From Icerya purchasi (Eukaryota > Arthropoda > Insecta > Hemiptera > Monophlebidae), in the NCBI GenBank assembly GCA_039619475.1, contig CM077115.1, positions 37,522,083 to 37,586,082 of the forward strand: a stretch of DNA of 64,000 bases, written 5' to 3'. Position numbers and translations under genes: made by a program. Positions 25,100 through 37,346 of the stretch are shown piece after piece. Below the pieces are notes generated by a model. That model saw nothing but the letters and a program-made list of their open reading frames with translations. It ran no database searches and was not told the DNA's origin. Position 1 is the first letter of the stretch, and every line of letters starts with the position of its first letter.

Positions 25100-25430
25100 C
25101 TTTTTACAAGGTATTGCTCTGGGCATTTGGGGGTTGAGGGTAATGAGACGGTGAATTTCTTAGCCCGTTCTTCCGTTTCCGGTGGCAGATTTTTAAGCGC
25201 ATTTTCAGCTCGTAATATTACTCTTCTTTCCTTAATTGACTCGTATTTTCTGCTTCATTTTCTAATCTCGCCTCCTTTTATCTCTCTATTCAGTCATCTC
25301 TTTAACTTCATCCATGGTTTTCTTGATACTAGCCCTCTCTTAAATGCTTTACAATCTCTGCTATTTGTCGCCTTCGTTTTAATCACAGTCTCCTTTTCCT
25401 GTATTGTTTTTTCGGTATTTTCATCTACAT
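25100..25430 (+). mobile_element. I-type LINE 3' piece (RNase H end)
   Basis: From about 25113 the sequence reads SGHLGVEGNETVNFLARSSV, which is the HxG(I/V)xGNExxD stretch at the end of LINE RNase H with the final catalytic Asp replaced by Asn. It is followed by a Ser/Leu/Phe-rich C-terminal region like that in the copies at 30.5 and 35 kb. The 5' part is truncated and the boundaries are approximate. Confidence 0.65.
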
Positions 25431-25439
25431 CCAGTAGCG

Positions 25440-26021
25440 TACTTTTGGTTGGGCATTACCGCCCGTCCCGAAATTTTGGAGAGATTTGATATCAGGGGCC
25501 GTCCAAAGGCAGAGAGAAATGAGCAAGCGCTCAGAGCGGTACAGTTTGAGGAGCGGAATTATATTTATTGTACTTACACTGTAAAGGAATTGTTTTTTAA
25601 AGTGATACAATTATATCGGGTTATAAGCGAAATACTTTTTATTTATAAAATAATCGTTATAGTTTTTATTTTTTTAAAATCGCTTCATAGCGAGAGTAAC
25701 TAAAAATAGTTCAATGCGAAATGTTTCTTTTACTTTTCTTCTTATAATAAATAACAAAAATAAAGAAAGATTCTTAATTTTTCACACGGAAACAATTCTC
25801 GTGTTCTCACTAGCGCAATAAACTTGAAATTCAGGAGGACTGCTGGAAAAATTTTTGCTAATCATATTTGTTTCATTTTGCATGCTATTAGTTTTTTAAT
25901 TCGCACGGATGCGCATAGAAATAATATTTACGGATTCCGGAAGTTAGTGCACACAATTCGGTTTATTTAAAGTAGTTATTGCAAAAAAAAAATAAACAAA
26001 TAAAATAAAAAATTCTTCTTT
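25440..26021. other. Unassigned DNA
   Basis: The piece 25488-25560 (CAGGGGCCGTCCAAAGGC onward) has the look of a hAT MITE end, but no partner end was found. The rest is AT-rich. Confidence 0.4.
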
Positions 26022-26427
26022 ATAAATACCGATACTTGAAGGTTTATTATAAAAATTTAAAAATGCACTAAAAAATAAAAAATAATTACTCCCGATAAAA
26101 AATATATATATCAGAGTGATATAACACTTAAGTGATGATATTACGATAATTTTTATACAACATTAATACCTTAATTAGAGTAGACATCAAATTCATATTA
26201 TGATTAAAAACTGCGTTAAATGTTCATTAAATTGTTCCTAGATATTGTAACATGAATTTGATGCCGACTCTAATTAAGGTATTAATGTTGTATAAGAATT
26301 ACGATAATATCACCACTTAAGTGTTATATCGCACCCTGAAATATATTTTCTCATCGGGAGTAATTATTTTTGACTTTTTAGTGCATTTTTAAATTTTTAT
26401 AATAAACCTTCAAGTATCGGTATTTAT
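26022..26427. mobile_element. Foldback MITE with about 176-bp arms
   Basis: The left arm (26022-26197) and right arm (26251-26427) are reverse complements over nearly their whole length, with few mismatches. Landmarks are AAATACCGATACTTGAAGG outside and ACCTTAATTAGAG inside. The unpaired loop is only about 53 bp. There is no coding. The high arm identity suggests a fairly young insertion or arm conversion. Confidence 0.9.
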
Positions 26428-26639
26428 TTTTTTTTGTAAAAATGCATTTTATTTTACAATTTTTAACGTTATGCTTGAATTTTTTTCTTGTTAAAAATCA
26501 ATTTTTTTCACATTATTCCCCATACTTAATACTTAAAAAAAATCGATTTCTTCATTTTGAACTGCATTTTCACGGTGTAAAAACATCAAAAGCTACATTT
26601 CCATGGTAATTTGACAAATTTTTATAGTATTTTATAAGT

Positions 26640-26906
26640 CAATAAATCTAACCAGATGGTGAAACCAATCATGAATGAAAAGCATCCAAAAAGCTTCAAC
26701 TCCCGCATTATTAAGGATAACTCAAAAACTACCGATCAGATCTTGATCAAATTTAAATGGGACCACATGAGAAGCACTATTATTTAAATAAAAGAAGAAT
26801 CATCAAAATCGGTTCACCTAGAAGAAAGTTCTGTGATAACACACATAAAAAAAAAAAAAAAAAAAAATTGAATACCTCCTCCTTTTTTGAAGTCGGTTAA
26901 AAAACT
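26640..26906 (+). repeat. Dispersed insect-type repeat tail
   Basis: The segment contains ATCAAAATCGGTTCACCTAG, then an A21 run (26849-26869) and ends ACCTCCTCC followed by TTTTTTGAAGTCGGTTAA. This ordered set of phrases is widespread in insect genomes as the end of a dispersed retroelement, as I recall it; I cannot assign the family from the sequence alone. No coding region is attached here. Confidence 0.45.
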
Positions 26907-26978
26907 GAAAAGAAAACGAAAATCAGACGTAATTTAGATTTTGTTAGTTCTTGCTAATGTATCCTGAAAACAGCGGCA

Positions 26979-27198
26979 CTAGATTTTAAAAAACGTAACA
27001 ATATTGTCTTTTAATATTCTTGTTGTTTCTCCGCTCAATTTTTTTGATGATAACCCTATTCCCTTTAACACTGATATTCTCGTATTTCCTTCTGCTTCCG
27101 TTATTCCTGCCTTATTATTATCCTCTATCTTCAAACGCGTATGAATTTCTTCTCTCCTTCTTCTCATTTCTTGAGCTAATATCCTCGCTGATAAACCT
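26979..27198 (-). CDS. Candidate exon, function unknown
   Basis: The minus-strand frame runs from 27198 to a stop at 26979. Immediately upstream on that strand is a long pyrimidine tract ending in TATAG, a good 3' splice site. The encoded part (GLSARILAQEMRRRREEIHT, then a polar Lys/Glu/Thr-rich stretch ending TTRILKDNIVTFFKI) is about 72 aa, charged and possibly helical. I do not recognise it. It could be a terminal exon of a host gene, part of a transposon protein, or chance. Confidence 0.25.
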
Positions 27199-27209
27199 AT
27201 AAAAAAAAA

Positions 27210-29404
27210 AAATAAAAAGAATAAAGTACGATTGAAAAATCAAAAGCGCGAACTATGAACACGTCAGATAAAATAAATGTTGAGATAATTAAAGAGAAAT
27301 GCTACAAATTCTAATAACTAAGAAGCTTTTTTACTAACTGAAATGTTAAAAAAGAACCGAAAGAACATTTAGTTTTTTTTGTTTTTTTTTTATAGCCCAA
27401 TTGTAAATTACGTATAATAACCATCGCTAGACTTGTATGTTATTTTTCACATATGCTGTCATCGGAGCGAATTTTGTTCTCTTTTTGTCCTAACCAAAAT
27501 CACACTATTAAACTAGAATGGCGTTTTCTAGTGAACTTTCTTAACAGATTATTATCTAGAAAGACTGGCCTTTTGTTTAATTTTCAGTGTGCCCTTTTTT
27601 ATAGGCTAGGTACGGAATAGTTTGTGTTCCATTATCTCCCGAGTCACGTGTATAACGCGCTCTCTAGATTCTCATTTGTTATTATATGTTTCGCAATTAA
27701 TTGTACGATGCGTATTTTTTCATCATTTAATCGACCATAGCGAACAGTTGCATCGCGGTTGAATAATAAAAAGTAGAACAGACACAGACACAGTTCTAAC
27801 TTCGTGCTACGTCCAAATCCGATAAGAAATGATTAATTTTTATCGGCAGAACCGTGTATGTATGCTATCTGTGGTTGAAGAATACTCGGAGAATATGATT
27901 AATTTACAGTTCGATCCAGATCCGCGTCCTTGTCCGTATGGTAAACAAAGAATCGAAACAAAATGTTTCTGAACCGAAAGAACGGCGATAGTAGGAGTTT
28001 GAATAGGAAAGGCTGCGGTAGCGATGTCGTGTCGTAGTCGTTAGTTGGAGGTTTTGCACCACGGAGAAAACAGTGAACGCAATTATTGCATTGTATATCA
28101 ACAACATAACGCGGATAATTAATACATACATGTACGTGAAATGACTTGGCGTTTCACGAATCACGATTATCCGCAGTAGCGGTCGCAGCGTTGAATCTTC
28201 TCAGCATCATTGAACTCTGCATTTATTGCGAAAATCGAGCAACCCGTAAATGCGCGCTCGCTGATCACGATAAAGTGCGCACAGGACTAATCTGGAGTGA
28301 CGTTACGTAAAAAAAAAAAAAAAAAATCCCTTGTCAAAAAGCCAAGAAAAAGAAAAACGCAACACATCGGAGTGAATAAGAGGCGAAATATTACAAATCC
28401 CAGAGTAGACAAAATTTGAAAAAAAAAAAAATTGCCAAAAATAACAAACACCCAGGCTTCTAACATTTTTGGATATCTCATTTTGCAGTCTGCTATCAAA
28501 TTTTTACGGCTACACTAGTTTTAAAAATAAAATTATTATAAAATGTTCACGGTAAAGAAAATCCATCCGTATGAAAAAACAACGTTGAAGATAGTGAGGT
28601 TGTCTCCGATGTTTTGAGCTCAAAGATATTGTGCAACAGATAACATTTTCCCAAAATTTCTATTCAACTCGATTGCAGAAGTTGAGTAAAACTGGCAGTC
28701 AAACATTTCAACCTGCAAGAGGTCACAGCGCCCGGAACCATGAAAGTAGTTGCTGAGGTTGTTTGGTGTAAATAGCATTACGGAGCAGTTCAGCAATTCA
28801 CCATATGAACTATTTTGAAAATTAAACGGAATGACAACGTAAAGAATGATGAGGTACCAGAATGGATCGGATCACTAATTAAACGGGCTGAAACGGTTAG
28901 GTTATGTCATAAGAATGCAAAACTCAAGTATAAGAAGCAACGAGGAAATACATAGTGGTTAAGCACACCTTGTTAAGAAAAGGAAATTACTCGGAATCTT
29001 GCACCAACATCGCAGCTAAAGTTGCTAAAATTATAACGGTAAAAATACTATTAAGGAGACTACCCAATAATGATTTGAACATAACAGCGACTTAGGAGGT
29101 TACTGTATTCCTATAGGACTCTGGCATTGCTAGTTACCTACTTTTACATCGTTCGAACGAAACTTAAATGTAGAACTGAACTAGTTCAATTTATAAATGC
29201 ACTAGAGAACCTAATACGTAACCGGGTGCATTATGTGTTAATACATAGGTGTATGTAAATTTCTAGAGATTCTATTTAATGAGCATTAATAGCAAGATTT
29301 TTCAAGTTAATTTTTATACCGTATTCATCTTACATTTCGTTCATGCTAATGAAGTTATAGTGCCGGGATATATTATAAAAGACAACACGCAGTGTCGAAA
29401 GAAA
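27210..29404. other. Unassigned DNA with a mid-GC island
   Basis: No recognised gene. The part 27900-28300 is clearly less AT-rich than the surroundings and contains CG dinucleotides (for example GCGGTCGCAGCG at 28180-28191), so it could be a promoter or 5' UTR region. An A19 run is at 28310-28328. Confidence 0.4.
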
Positions 29405-30504
29405 ATTTAAAATGATCCCAAATATTCATCTTGCACTATTAAACTGGTGGCGCCGATTAAGACCACGGTTTCGTCCAATCTTTCGTTAAAGGCAAGGAAA
29501 TTATTAAGTTTGCTTTTCGGGTCTAATGAAATTTGCAATAAAATAGATTTACACTCTTCTTCGTCATGTAATCAATAAATGCGGTACAGCGGCAGATGTA
29601 GTCACATCACAGATGTTTCAGTAGACAAATTTTCAAATTTTGATTAACCATCCGGTATTTATAGGGGGAATTTTTAGTTCGATGTTGGTAAATAATCAAT
29701 TAATGTCTGGTAACAATAATGCATGATTAAATATATACATATAAGTAATAACGTTGGCTTCCGAATGCAATGTAGCTCGCAGTGTACTTTTTATTTTCCA
29801 TTAAACACGATATTTGATTAAACTGAGATCCGCCGGAATCTTTTTAACACTAAAAACATTTAAAAGATTTTTAATACACAGCTTAATTGAAGTTGCGTGA
29901 TTGCTTAACGATCTCATATGGGAAGTACGCGAGTTGTCAATGGCAGATTCCGATGAAATTTTGATATGTTGTAAAGATTTTTAAAATATTAGACACCTAT
30001 TTTTTTTTTTTTTATCGGCCCATATGCAATTAAAAGCCACCCCTAAACTTTAACCCCAAAAATAGTTTTTTCCACATATCTCGGCTTCAACTGCATATTT
30101 TTCCATAAAACAAAATGGAGATTATTTTTTTATAAAAGATGTGAGTAATCTATAATAATTTAAGCAACAAGGGTTGCATCTCCTATTTTTAGGTAGTGAA
30201 AACACGTATTTTTCAGCTTAATTTTGAGAAAAAAACAACTTATGAAACAGCTTAAAAATTTTAAAAAAACCGTTCCAAAGCGTAAAATAAAAAAATAGAG
30301 TTAACCTTATTTTAATATCTGCTATCCCCTACGATGGTAAACCAGCCCCAAATACAAAGTAACTCTAAACGTGTTTCGAGTAAAAACAGAATTCCTTAAA
30401 AATTTGTGTATAGGGTAGCTCATCACGAATCTGATATTAGATTATGTTAGTTCAAAATGGCGGATCCAATATGGCGGACGAAAATGTCACAAAAAATTTA
30501 ATTT

Positions 30505-31258
30505 ACGTAAAAGCTTTTGTATTGTGGTTTTTCAGGTCGTAGCTCCCCTTTTCCTGATCACTCTTCCGATTTCATCATTCTTCGCAAACGCTGTCTTGTC
30601 CATCTTCTTTCTTCTCACTACTCCATCTTTGTTGATTTTCTGTGGATTCCCAACCATATGGGCATTAAAGGTAATGAGACGGCAGATTCCTTGGCTCGAG
30701 TTGCTGCTTCCTTCCGTTCCTTCTTTAAAAAAGTTCCATCCTCCAACTTGAATTCCCTATGTACTAAATTTCATCTCAAACTTTGGTCAGATATTTACCC
30801 TTCCTCCTTTCGTAACGATCAATCCTTTTACCTGTCTGTACAACCTAGTCTTCCTTCTGATCCCTGGTACTTTGAGTTTCCTTCACTTCCCGGTTCTGTT
30901 GTCAGTTCTATGATTCGTTTGCGTTTTGGCCATTCTGCTCTTCCTTCCTCTCGTTTTCGCTTTTCCCTCCAAATTGTACTCTCCATCCAAATGAAGCGGC
31001 GATTTGCGACGCCAATCACATCTTTTTTGAATGTCCATTCCTTTCTGTTGAACGTTCTATTCTATATTCTTGTCTGCTGAAATTCAACCTACTCCTTATT
31101 GTGCATCTTATATTTTGTCCTTCTCCTCGCCATCCATTATTTCATCCGTTAGTTCCTCTATAATTTCCATATCTGACCGAATCAAAATTTAACTGACGAC
31201 TCTTTTCTTTCTTATTGTTTGTGGGTGTTTGTCCTTAGCTAACGTTCCCAAATGGGAG

Positions 31259-31293
<35 letters not shown>
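30505..31293 (+). mobile_element. 5'-truncated I-type LINE with poly-A tail
   Basis: A plus-strand RNase H and C-terminal segment is followed by a 3' UTR and a pure A33 tract (31261-31293). It interrupts the left arm of the palindrome, since the right arm reads through uninterrupted. The intact poly-A tail shows that it is relatively young. The 3' end (CCTTAGCTAACGTTCCCAA before the tail) resembles the ends at 51.8 kb (plus) and 40.7 kb (minus). Confidence 0.85.
30517..31080 (+). pseudogene. LINE ORF2 C-terminus: RNase H end
   Basis: The 187-codon open frame lacks the N-terminal half of RNase H. FLWIPNHMGIKGNETADSLA at about 30637-30696 gives the HxGI-GNExAD motif, with the last catalytic Asp present. 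MIRLRFGHSALPSSRFRFSL (30910-30969) is the conserved C-terminal helix block shared with the copies at 35.3 and 51.5 kb. After that a frameshift (near 30975) moves the Cys/His segment (ICDANHIFFEC) out of frame. The truncation, not a start codon, sets the 5' end; the annotated Met is not meaningful. Confidence 0.8.
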
Positions 31294-31297
<4 letters not shown>

Positions 31298-33663
31298 TTG
31301 CAGTTACACATTAAAGATTTATAATAGCCGATCTGATAAGACAAAAAAAAGTCAAACATATTTCACTTGACATTAGAACTTGTCTGCAAAAGTGGCTATC
31401 GGCGCTAATCACAAATACGAAGTATGACTTTTATTAGATAATATGAACCAATATGATCCATATCGAAGGCCAGGTTTGTAAAATCACGAACCCGTAAACC
31501 ATTTAGGAACTACCGCTACTAATAATAATAGAATTAAAGCAGCTGCGTCATGATAATTAATTAATATTTGAGATATAAAACCGGTTAACAGAAATTCAAA
31601 ACATTGCCAATGCAAAATAAATGGACAACGAAGTAAAAACGATGATTTTTTAACACAAATTTAAAAATTACCTATGTAGTCGCTCGTTTAAACTACAATA
31701 ATATTCTCTGTAAAAACAAAAGTGTTGAATGAAGATGATTGATAGGAAAGAGGAAGTGGAAGAGCGGCCGTCACGACAAGGCGCGAGTGTATATTGAAGG
31801 TCATGACAACGCGTAATCGCGCCGATACGGGGTTGTTTTTAATTCTTCAAAACTTCTTTCGGACGATAGGTACCTCTTAGTAAACACCAGGTGTCACCTA
31901 TATCTTTGATCAATTTTTTTGTTCAGGTAAAAAATATAATATGTAAATTAAAATATTTTTAAAAAGTAAAGGATTAAAAAATAAACATTTACAATAAAAA
32001 TCAATGTAACCATAATGAAACAAAAAATTCGATATGATACCATTTACTGAAAAAAAAAAACTATAAAATATGATTTTTGCAGGAAATAACGTACACTTTA
32101 AGAAAACATTGATTGCATTTTCAAACATTTTTATAAAAATAAATTTTCAACAGTGTGAACACAATAGTAATAAGTTATAAAAACTTTTTCTATTAAAATC
32201 CTAATAATTATAAATAAGACTCTAATCAAAAATTTCAAAATATCTTTATCATTGCAGTGCTTTGGTTATATATAATAACCCTTTTCAAACAAAATTGTAA
32301 AGAAAACATAGTCTTATTATAAAAATTAATATACTTGCGAATCGTCATGGGTCTAGGGGTTTACGGTTAAGCCCACACGTTTTTGGCCTGCCTACGGTTA
32401 TTAAGGTATGGATCATTGGTCCATATTATGATCTAAAGTCATTCCTCGTATTTGCAATTAGCGCTAATGCACACTTTTGCAGTTAAGTTTTAATGCCAAG
32501 TAAAATATGTTTGACTTTTTTTTTTCTTATCAGATCAGCTATTATAAATCTTTAATATTTAACTGCAACAAATTTGTTATTTCGTCCGCCATATTGGATC
32601 CGCCATTTTGAACTAACATAATCTAATATCAGATTCGTGATGAGCTACCCTATACACAAATTTTTAAGGAATTCTGTTTTTACTCGAAACACGTTTAGAG
32701 TTACTTTGTATTTGGGGCTGGTTTACCATCGTAGGGGATAGCAGATATTAAAATAAGGTTAACTCTATTTTTTTATTTTACGCTTTGGAACGGTTTTTTT
32801 AAAATTTTTAAGCTGTTTCATAAGTTGTTTTTTTCTCAAAATTAAGCTGAAAAATACGTGTTTTCACTACCTAAAAATAGGAGATGCAACCCTTGTTGCT
32901 TAAATTATTATAGATTACTCACATCTTTTATAAAAAAACAATCTCCATTTTGTTTTATGGAAAAATATGCAGTTGAAGCCGAGATATGTGGAAAAAACTA
33001 TTTTTGGGGTTAAAGTTTAGGGGTGGCTTTTAATTGCATATGGGCCGATAAAAAAAAAAAAAATAGGTGTCTAATATTTTAAAAATCTTTACAACATATC
33101 AAAATTTCATCGGAATCTGCCATTGACAACTCGCGTACTTCCCATATGAGATCGTTAAGCAATCACGCAACTTCAATTAAGCTGTGTATTAAAAATCTTT
33201 TAAATGTTTTTAGTGTTAAAAAGATTCCGGCGGATCTCAGTTTAATCAAATATCGTGTTTAATGGAAAATAAAAAGTACACTGCGAGCTACATTGCATTC
33301 GGAAGCCAACGTTATTACTTATATGTATATATTTAATCATGCATTATTGTTACCAGACATTAATTGATTATTTACCAACATCGAACTAAAAATTCCCCCT
33401 ATAAATACCGGATGGTTAATCAAAATTTGAAAATTTGTCTACTGAAACATCTGTGATGTGACTACATCTGCCGCTGTACCGCATTTATTGATTACATGAC
33501 GAAGAAGAGTGTAAATCTATTTTATTGCAAATTTCATTAGACCCGAAAAGCAAACTTAATAATTTTCTTGCCTTTAACAAAACCTTGGACGAAATCGGTG
33601 CCACCATTTTAATAGTACGAGATGAATATGAGAGTCATTGGGATCATTTTACATATATATTAA

Positions 33664-34002
33664 TTACAACGTAATTCTTAGGCTACTCCCCATTCGAAAA
33701 AATGTCCAAATTTTATGTAACGCTAAATGTCTCAATTTTATGTAACGCTAAATGTCCCAAAAAAATGTCCCAGAAAAATGTCCCAATTTTGTATAACGTT
33801 TGTTATATTTTGTAGGATTTTTGTTATTGTTATTTAAAAAATGTCACAATTTTATGTAATGAAATATGTAACGAAAAATGTAACGAAAAATGTAACGAAA
33901 AAATGTCTTAATTTTATATAACGGAAGGTAAATGTTAGAATAGGATTTTTGTGGTTATGTTATTTTTTGTGTGTGTTGATGCCAGTAAGAATTACGTTGT
34001 AA
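33664..34002. mobile_element. MITE with 17-bp perfect TIRs and internal short repeats
   Basis: TTACAACGTAATTCTTA at 33664-33680 is exactly inverted at 33986-34002. Between them, variants of AAATGTCCCAATTTTATG and of ATGTAACGAAAA recur about ten times. There is no coding. It lies directly outside the right end of the big palindrome. The superfamily is undetermined. Confidence 0.75.
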
Positions 34003-34009
34003 ATTTTGA

Positions 34010-34970
34010 TCATTTTATACAAAGTATAGAAGAAAAAGAGACAGAAATGAAAGCAAGAGGGGTCAAGGGGCACAGCCCCTTGCGAGGCCAAAATGGCCGA
34101 GTTTATATATATATATATCGAGGCAGTTAATTGATTAAAGATGGTTTGTGAGCCTTGCATTAATCACTAATATGGCTATCAAATTAAATGAATTAAATCG
34201 TTAACTTCAACGAGCAGGTTAGTCCCTGTATTTGATCTTTTTAATGTCTTACGTAAATAGTTTCTTTAAAAGATTGGATCTCTGGATAAAACAAATGCAA
34301 AAGTCGTATATTAAAGCATTTTCCGCTAATTTTTTCGGACATCGCGCAACAGAGTACTTTCACTTTCAAAGCAGTTGGTAGCACATTTGGTGACTTATAT
34401 TATTGAAGACAGAATTTTAAAATGGATTTTCAAATTTTAAAGCACTGAAATCTTTCAGAATATTTATTGTTCAATCATTTAAAAAAGTAAATATTAAAAC
34501 TTTAAACGCAATTAGTAACTAGATTCATTAGGACGTGAGTTAGAAATTACTCTTCAAAACGATTTTTCACGTGAAGTGAGGATTTAAAGAAGTAAAAGAC
34601 ATCTTGTACGATTGGGAGGAGCAGTGGTACCTTCGCGAAAATAGCCAAATTTATTTAAAGCGGCTTTTATTACGTGTCTTTCGCTGCAACTTTATTTAGG
34701 CGAGTCGGATTTTTCTACACTGAACATTATAAAGGATAAATACAGGGTTACCGATTAACACCTTTCTGACTGTGTAAGAATGCCATTGACAAATTATTCA
34801 GCAAATCGTATAAAATTAGCTAAAGAGATAGAGTGAATCATCTTGCTGAGTACCGATATTTAACATTTTATTTAGTTCTGTTTTAAAAATAAGTAACATG
34901 TTCATAGGAAATATTTACTTATTTTTTTACAAGACCACGGCCCCTAATGAAATACCTAATTTTTCGTTCG
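34010..34970. other. Unassigned DNA
   Basis: Nothing recognised apart from a short (TA)n at 34104-34118 and a GC-rich hairpin-like AAGGGGCACAGCCCCTTG at 34066-34083. Confidence 0.5.
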
Positions 34971-34979
34971 TGTTTAAAG

Positions 34980-35640
34980 TCTTTTTTCTGAGATTATTTA
35001 GTTATCATTCGATTTTATCATTCTTCGCATACACTGTCTTATTCATTTTCTTTCTTCTCGATACTGCATCCGAGTTGATTTGCAGTAGGATCATTGAAGC
35101 ATCAGGTTAACGAGATTACGGATTCTTCGGCACGAGTTGCTGTTTCTCTCGTTCCTTCTTTTAAAAAATTCCACCCTCTAAGCTCGTGTTTTTACGTAAA
35201 ACTTCCATACTAGAATATGTTATCAGATATTTACTCTTCCTTCTATCGTAATGAAAGTTCCTTTCATCAGTTCAACCTATTCTTCCTTCCGTTTACTTCG
35301 CTTCCTTGTTCTGTTGTTATTTCTATTATTCGCTTGCGTTATAACCATTCTCTTTTGCCTTTTCCACGGTTTCGCTTTTCCCCCGTTTCCTTTCCAAATT
35401 GCTCTTTTCGCCTGAATGAAGCGGTAGTCACTGACCACATTTTCTTTGAGTCTTCATGCTTTTCTATCGAACGTTATAGTCTGTATTTTCACCAGTTGAA
35501 ACCCAAGCTCCCTACTAAATTAAATCCTTGCGCTGAATTCATTTTCCGGGATTCTCCTATAAACTGCTATAGTTTTGTTTTTAACGGGCAGCCTTAAAAA
35601 GCTCCGATACTCAAATTACATATACATATTTGTTAGGTAA
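34980..35640 (+). mobile_element. I-type LINE 3' piece, older copy
   Basis: The nucleotide sequence from 35000 parallels that of the 30.5-kb copy (for example TTTTATCATTCTTCGCA and TCGGCACGAGTTGCTG), but with more damage. The frame 35217-35597 gives IIRLRYNHSLLPFPRFRFSP then NEAVVTDHIFFESSCFSIER, the C-terminal zinc-binding-like block with DHxFFE preserved and the last Cys changed to Ser. There is no clear poly-A tail. It belongs to the same family as, or one close to, the copies at 25.1, 30.5 and 51.4 kb. Confidence 0.75.
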
Positions 35641-35649
35641 ATACGGGTC

Positions 35650-36900
35650 AAGAGGAAAGAGGATTAGTTTCCAAATGGATGAGGAAAATTTTTTATAACC
35701 CCTCCCCTTCGACACTTTTACTCTTGCGTTTATCCCTCAGAACTACTGAAACATAGCCGAAAGAAAATTAATCTGTAAAAAATGCAGCGCAACTGCTTGT
35801 TAAAATTTAAACGTCTGCTTCGCTTAACGATATTCTATATCATCGAGAGTATCTTTGACGGTCGGGTTCGTCGTTGTGGTAAATCGAAACGATAAATTTT
35901 TCCACGATGCTTCCGATTTCGATGATAAATGAAAAAACAATTTGCCTCGGCCGAATTTAAGAACACAAAGGAAACCGATAAGATTTAGCAATGATAACTG
36001 AAGCACATTAAAATGGACGGAACGAAGATAGCTGGCGATCTGCGCGTGTGCACGGATGAATTAATCAATCTGGAAGCAAATTAACGGAGCCACCGCTATT
36101 TACGAATAAAAATAATATCCGAATATGGCACCGGAAGCCGTAAAATCAACACGACCGGATCAGTATGAAAACTAATCAATGAGCAGAGTAGTCCGTCTTA
36201 TCGAAAAGAAAAATTCAAACACCAGCGCCTTCTGATAATATAGGCAATTAAGCCGAAGCTCGCCGAAAGCCGTCGATATAATACAAGTTTGGAATGGGTT
36301 TAAAAAAGTCACTATCACCTGTTCTCGCCGCTGCGGACACTATCGCTCCTGCCGGTATTTCCTTTTATAATTTCCACACAGTTCACGGTAATGTAAAAAT
36401 AGTACGCGCTAACTAATAAAAGTAATAATTATTCGAAACCGGTCTCCATGCTGGAAAGTGATTTACAAGAACTAGACTGGACTCTAAACAAAAGGGCATA
36501 TGGCCGTCGAACGCGGTATGAGTCATCATAGGGAGGATTTGCGGAAGTTTCCATACTGTGCGACGAGAATCTCGTAATAATAAATAGGTTATGGAAAAGA
36601 AAAGAGAGAGAAAAAAAATGAAGATACTTTCTATATCATTCGAGCGGCATATTTGTAAAGAAAGAAAAATATCTCATCAATGACATACTACTATTTTTCC
36701 GGTTGCGCGTGATAAATGATCATGACGATAACGGTGATTTTTGTTGGAATGATAAAATGACTGAACAAAATAATAATGGACCGATTCCGTCAGTATGAAA
36801 CATTTTCGCTTGACCAAGTGTTCGTAAGCATTTGATTTTTTTTTAAACAAATTCAAAAGTCTGTAAAAAGCAAGTTTGAAAAGAGATAGTTTTTTTAAAT
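35650..36900. other. Unassigned, moderately GC-rich DNA
   Basis: No gene found. The part 35990-36370 is less AT-rich and free of recognisable repeats, so it may be unique host sequence such as intron or regulatory DNA. Confidence 0.45.
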
Positions 36901-36918
36901 ATAAAGATTTTTGTACAT

Positions 36919-36927
36919 ACACATATA

Positions 36928-36973
<46 letters not shown>
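36919..36973. repeat. (TA)n microsatellite
   Basis: About 27 TA units with one early interruption, directly upstream of the R1-clade LINE. Confidence 0.95.
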
Positions 36974-36975
<2 letters not shown>

Positions 36976-37346
36976 ATATATTTCACTAATTAATTTATTT
37001 TTCATCGAAGCAGCTTTTTTTGTTGTACCAAATTCTGGCTTCCAAAATAACTTTTCGTTACTTTCAGATGACACGAAATTCATTATTCCACGCCACCGTT
37101 TTCTAAATGCTTCATTATCTTAATCTTTCCGCACATGAATATCTATTTGTAGGCAAACAATCCTATTCCGGCAAGTATCCTCCTCCACTTTAAGACTGCA
37201 AATGTGTATATTGTTTAGCGGCTTCTTTGACTTTTTTTCACAACAAAGCTACTCCGAAAAGCCTTCTAACTATATAATATCGTCTACCTGATTAGAATTA
37301 TTTTTTTCCCCCCATGGCATAAAATTTCGCTTAAAATCTCTCATAA

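Larger units (their letters stand above)
29411..33655. repeat. 4.2-kb interrupted palindrome (long inverted repeat)
   Basis: Left arm 29411-30487 plus 31294-31504; right arm 33655-32588 plus 32580-32352, read in reverse. The core (about 29505-30487 versus 33570-32590) is virtually identical, with one or two differences noticed by eye, while the outer 90 bp and inner 200 bp match clearly but with many substitutions and indels. A LINE sits in the left arm only. The central loop (31505-32351) is unpaired. This could be a foldback transposon or an inverted duplication whose core was homogenised by gene conversion. Confidence 0.9.

Noticed and set aside
33700..33910. CRISPR-like short repeats
   Set aside because: The repeats are degenerate, have no regular spacers and lie between transposon inverted ends in a eukaryotic genome.
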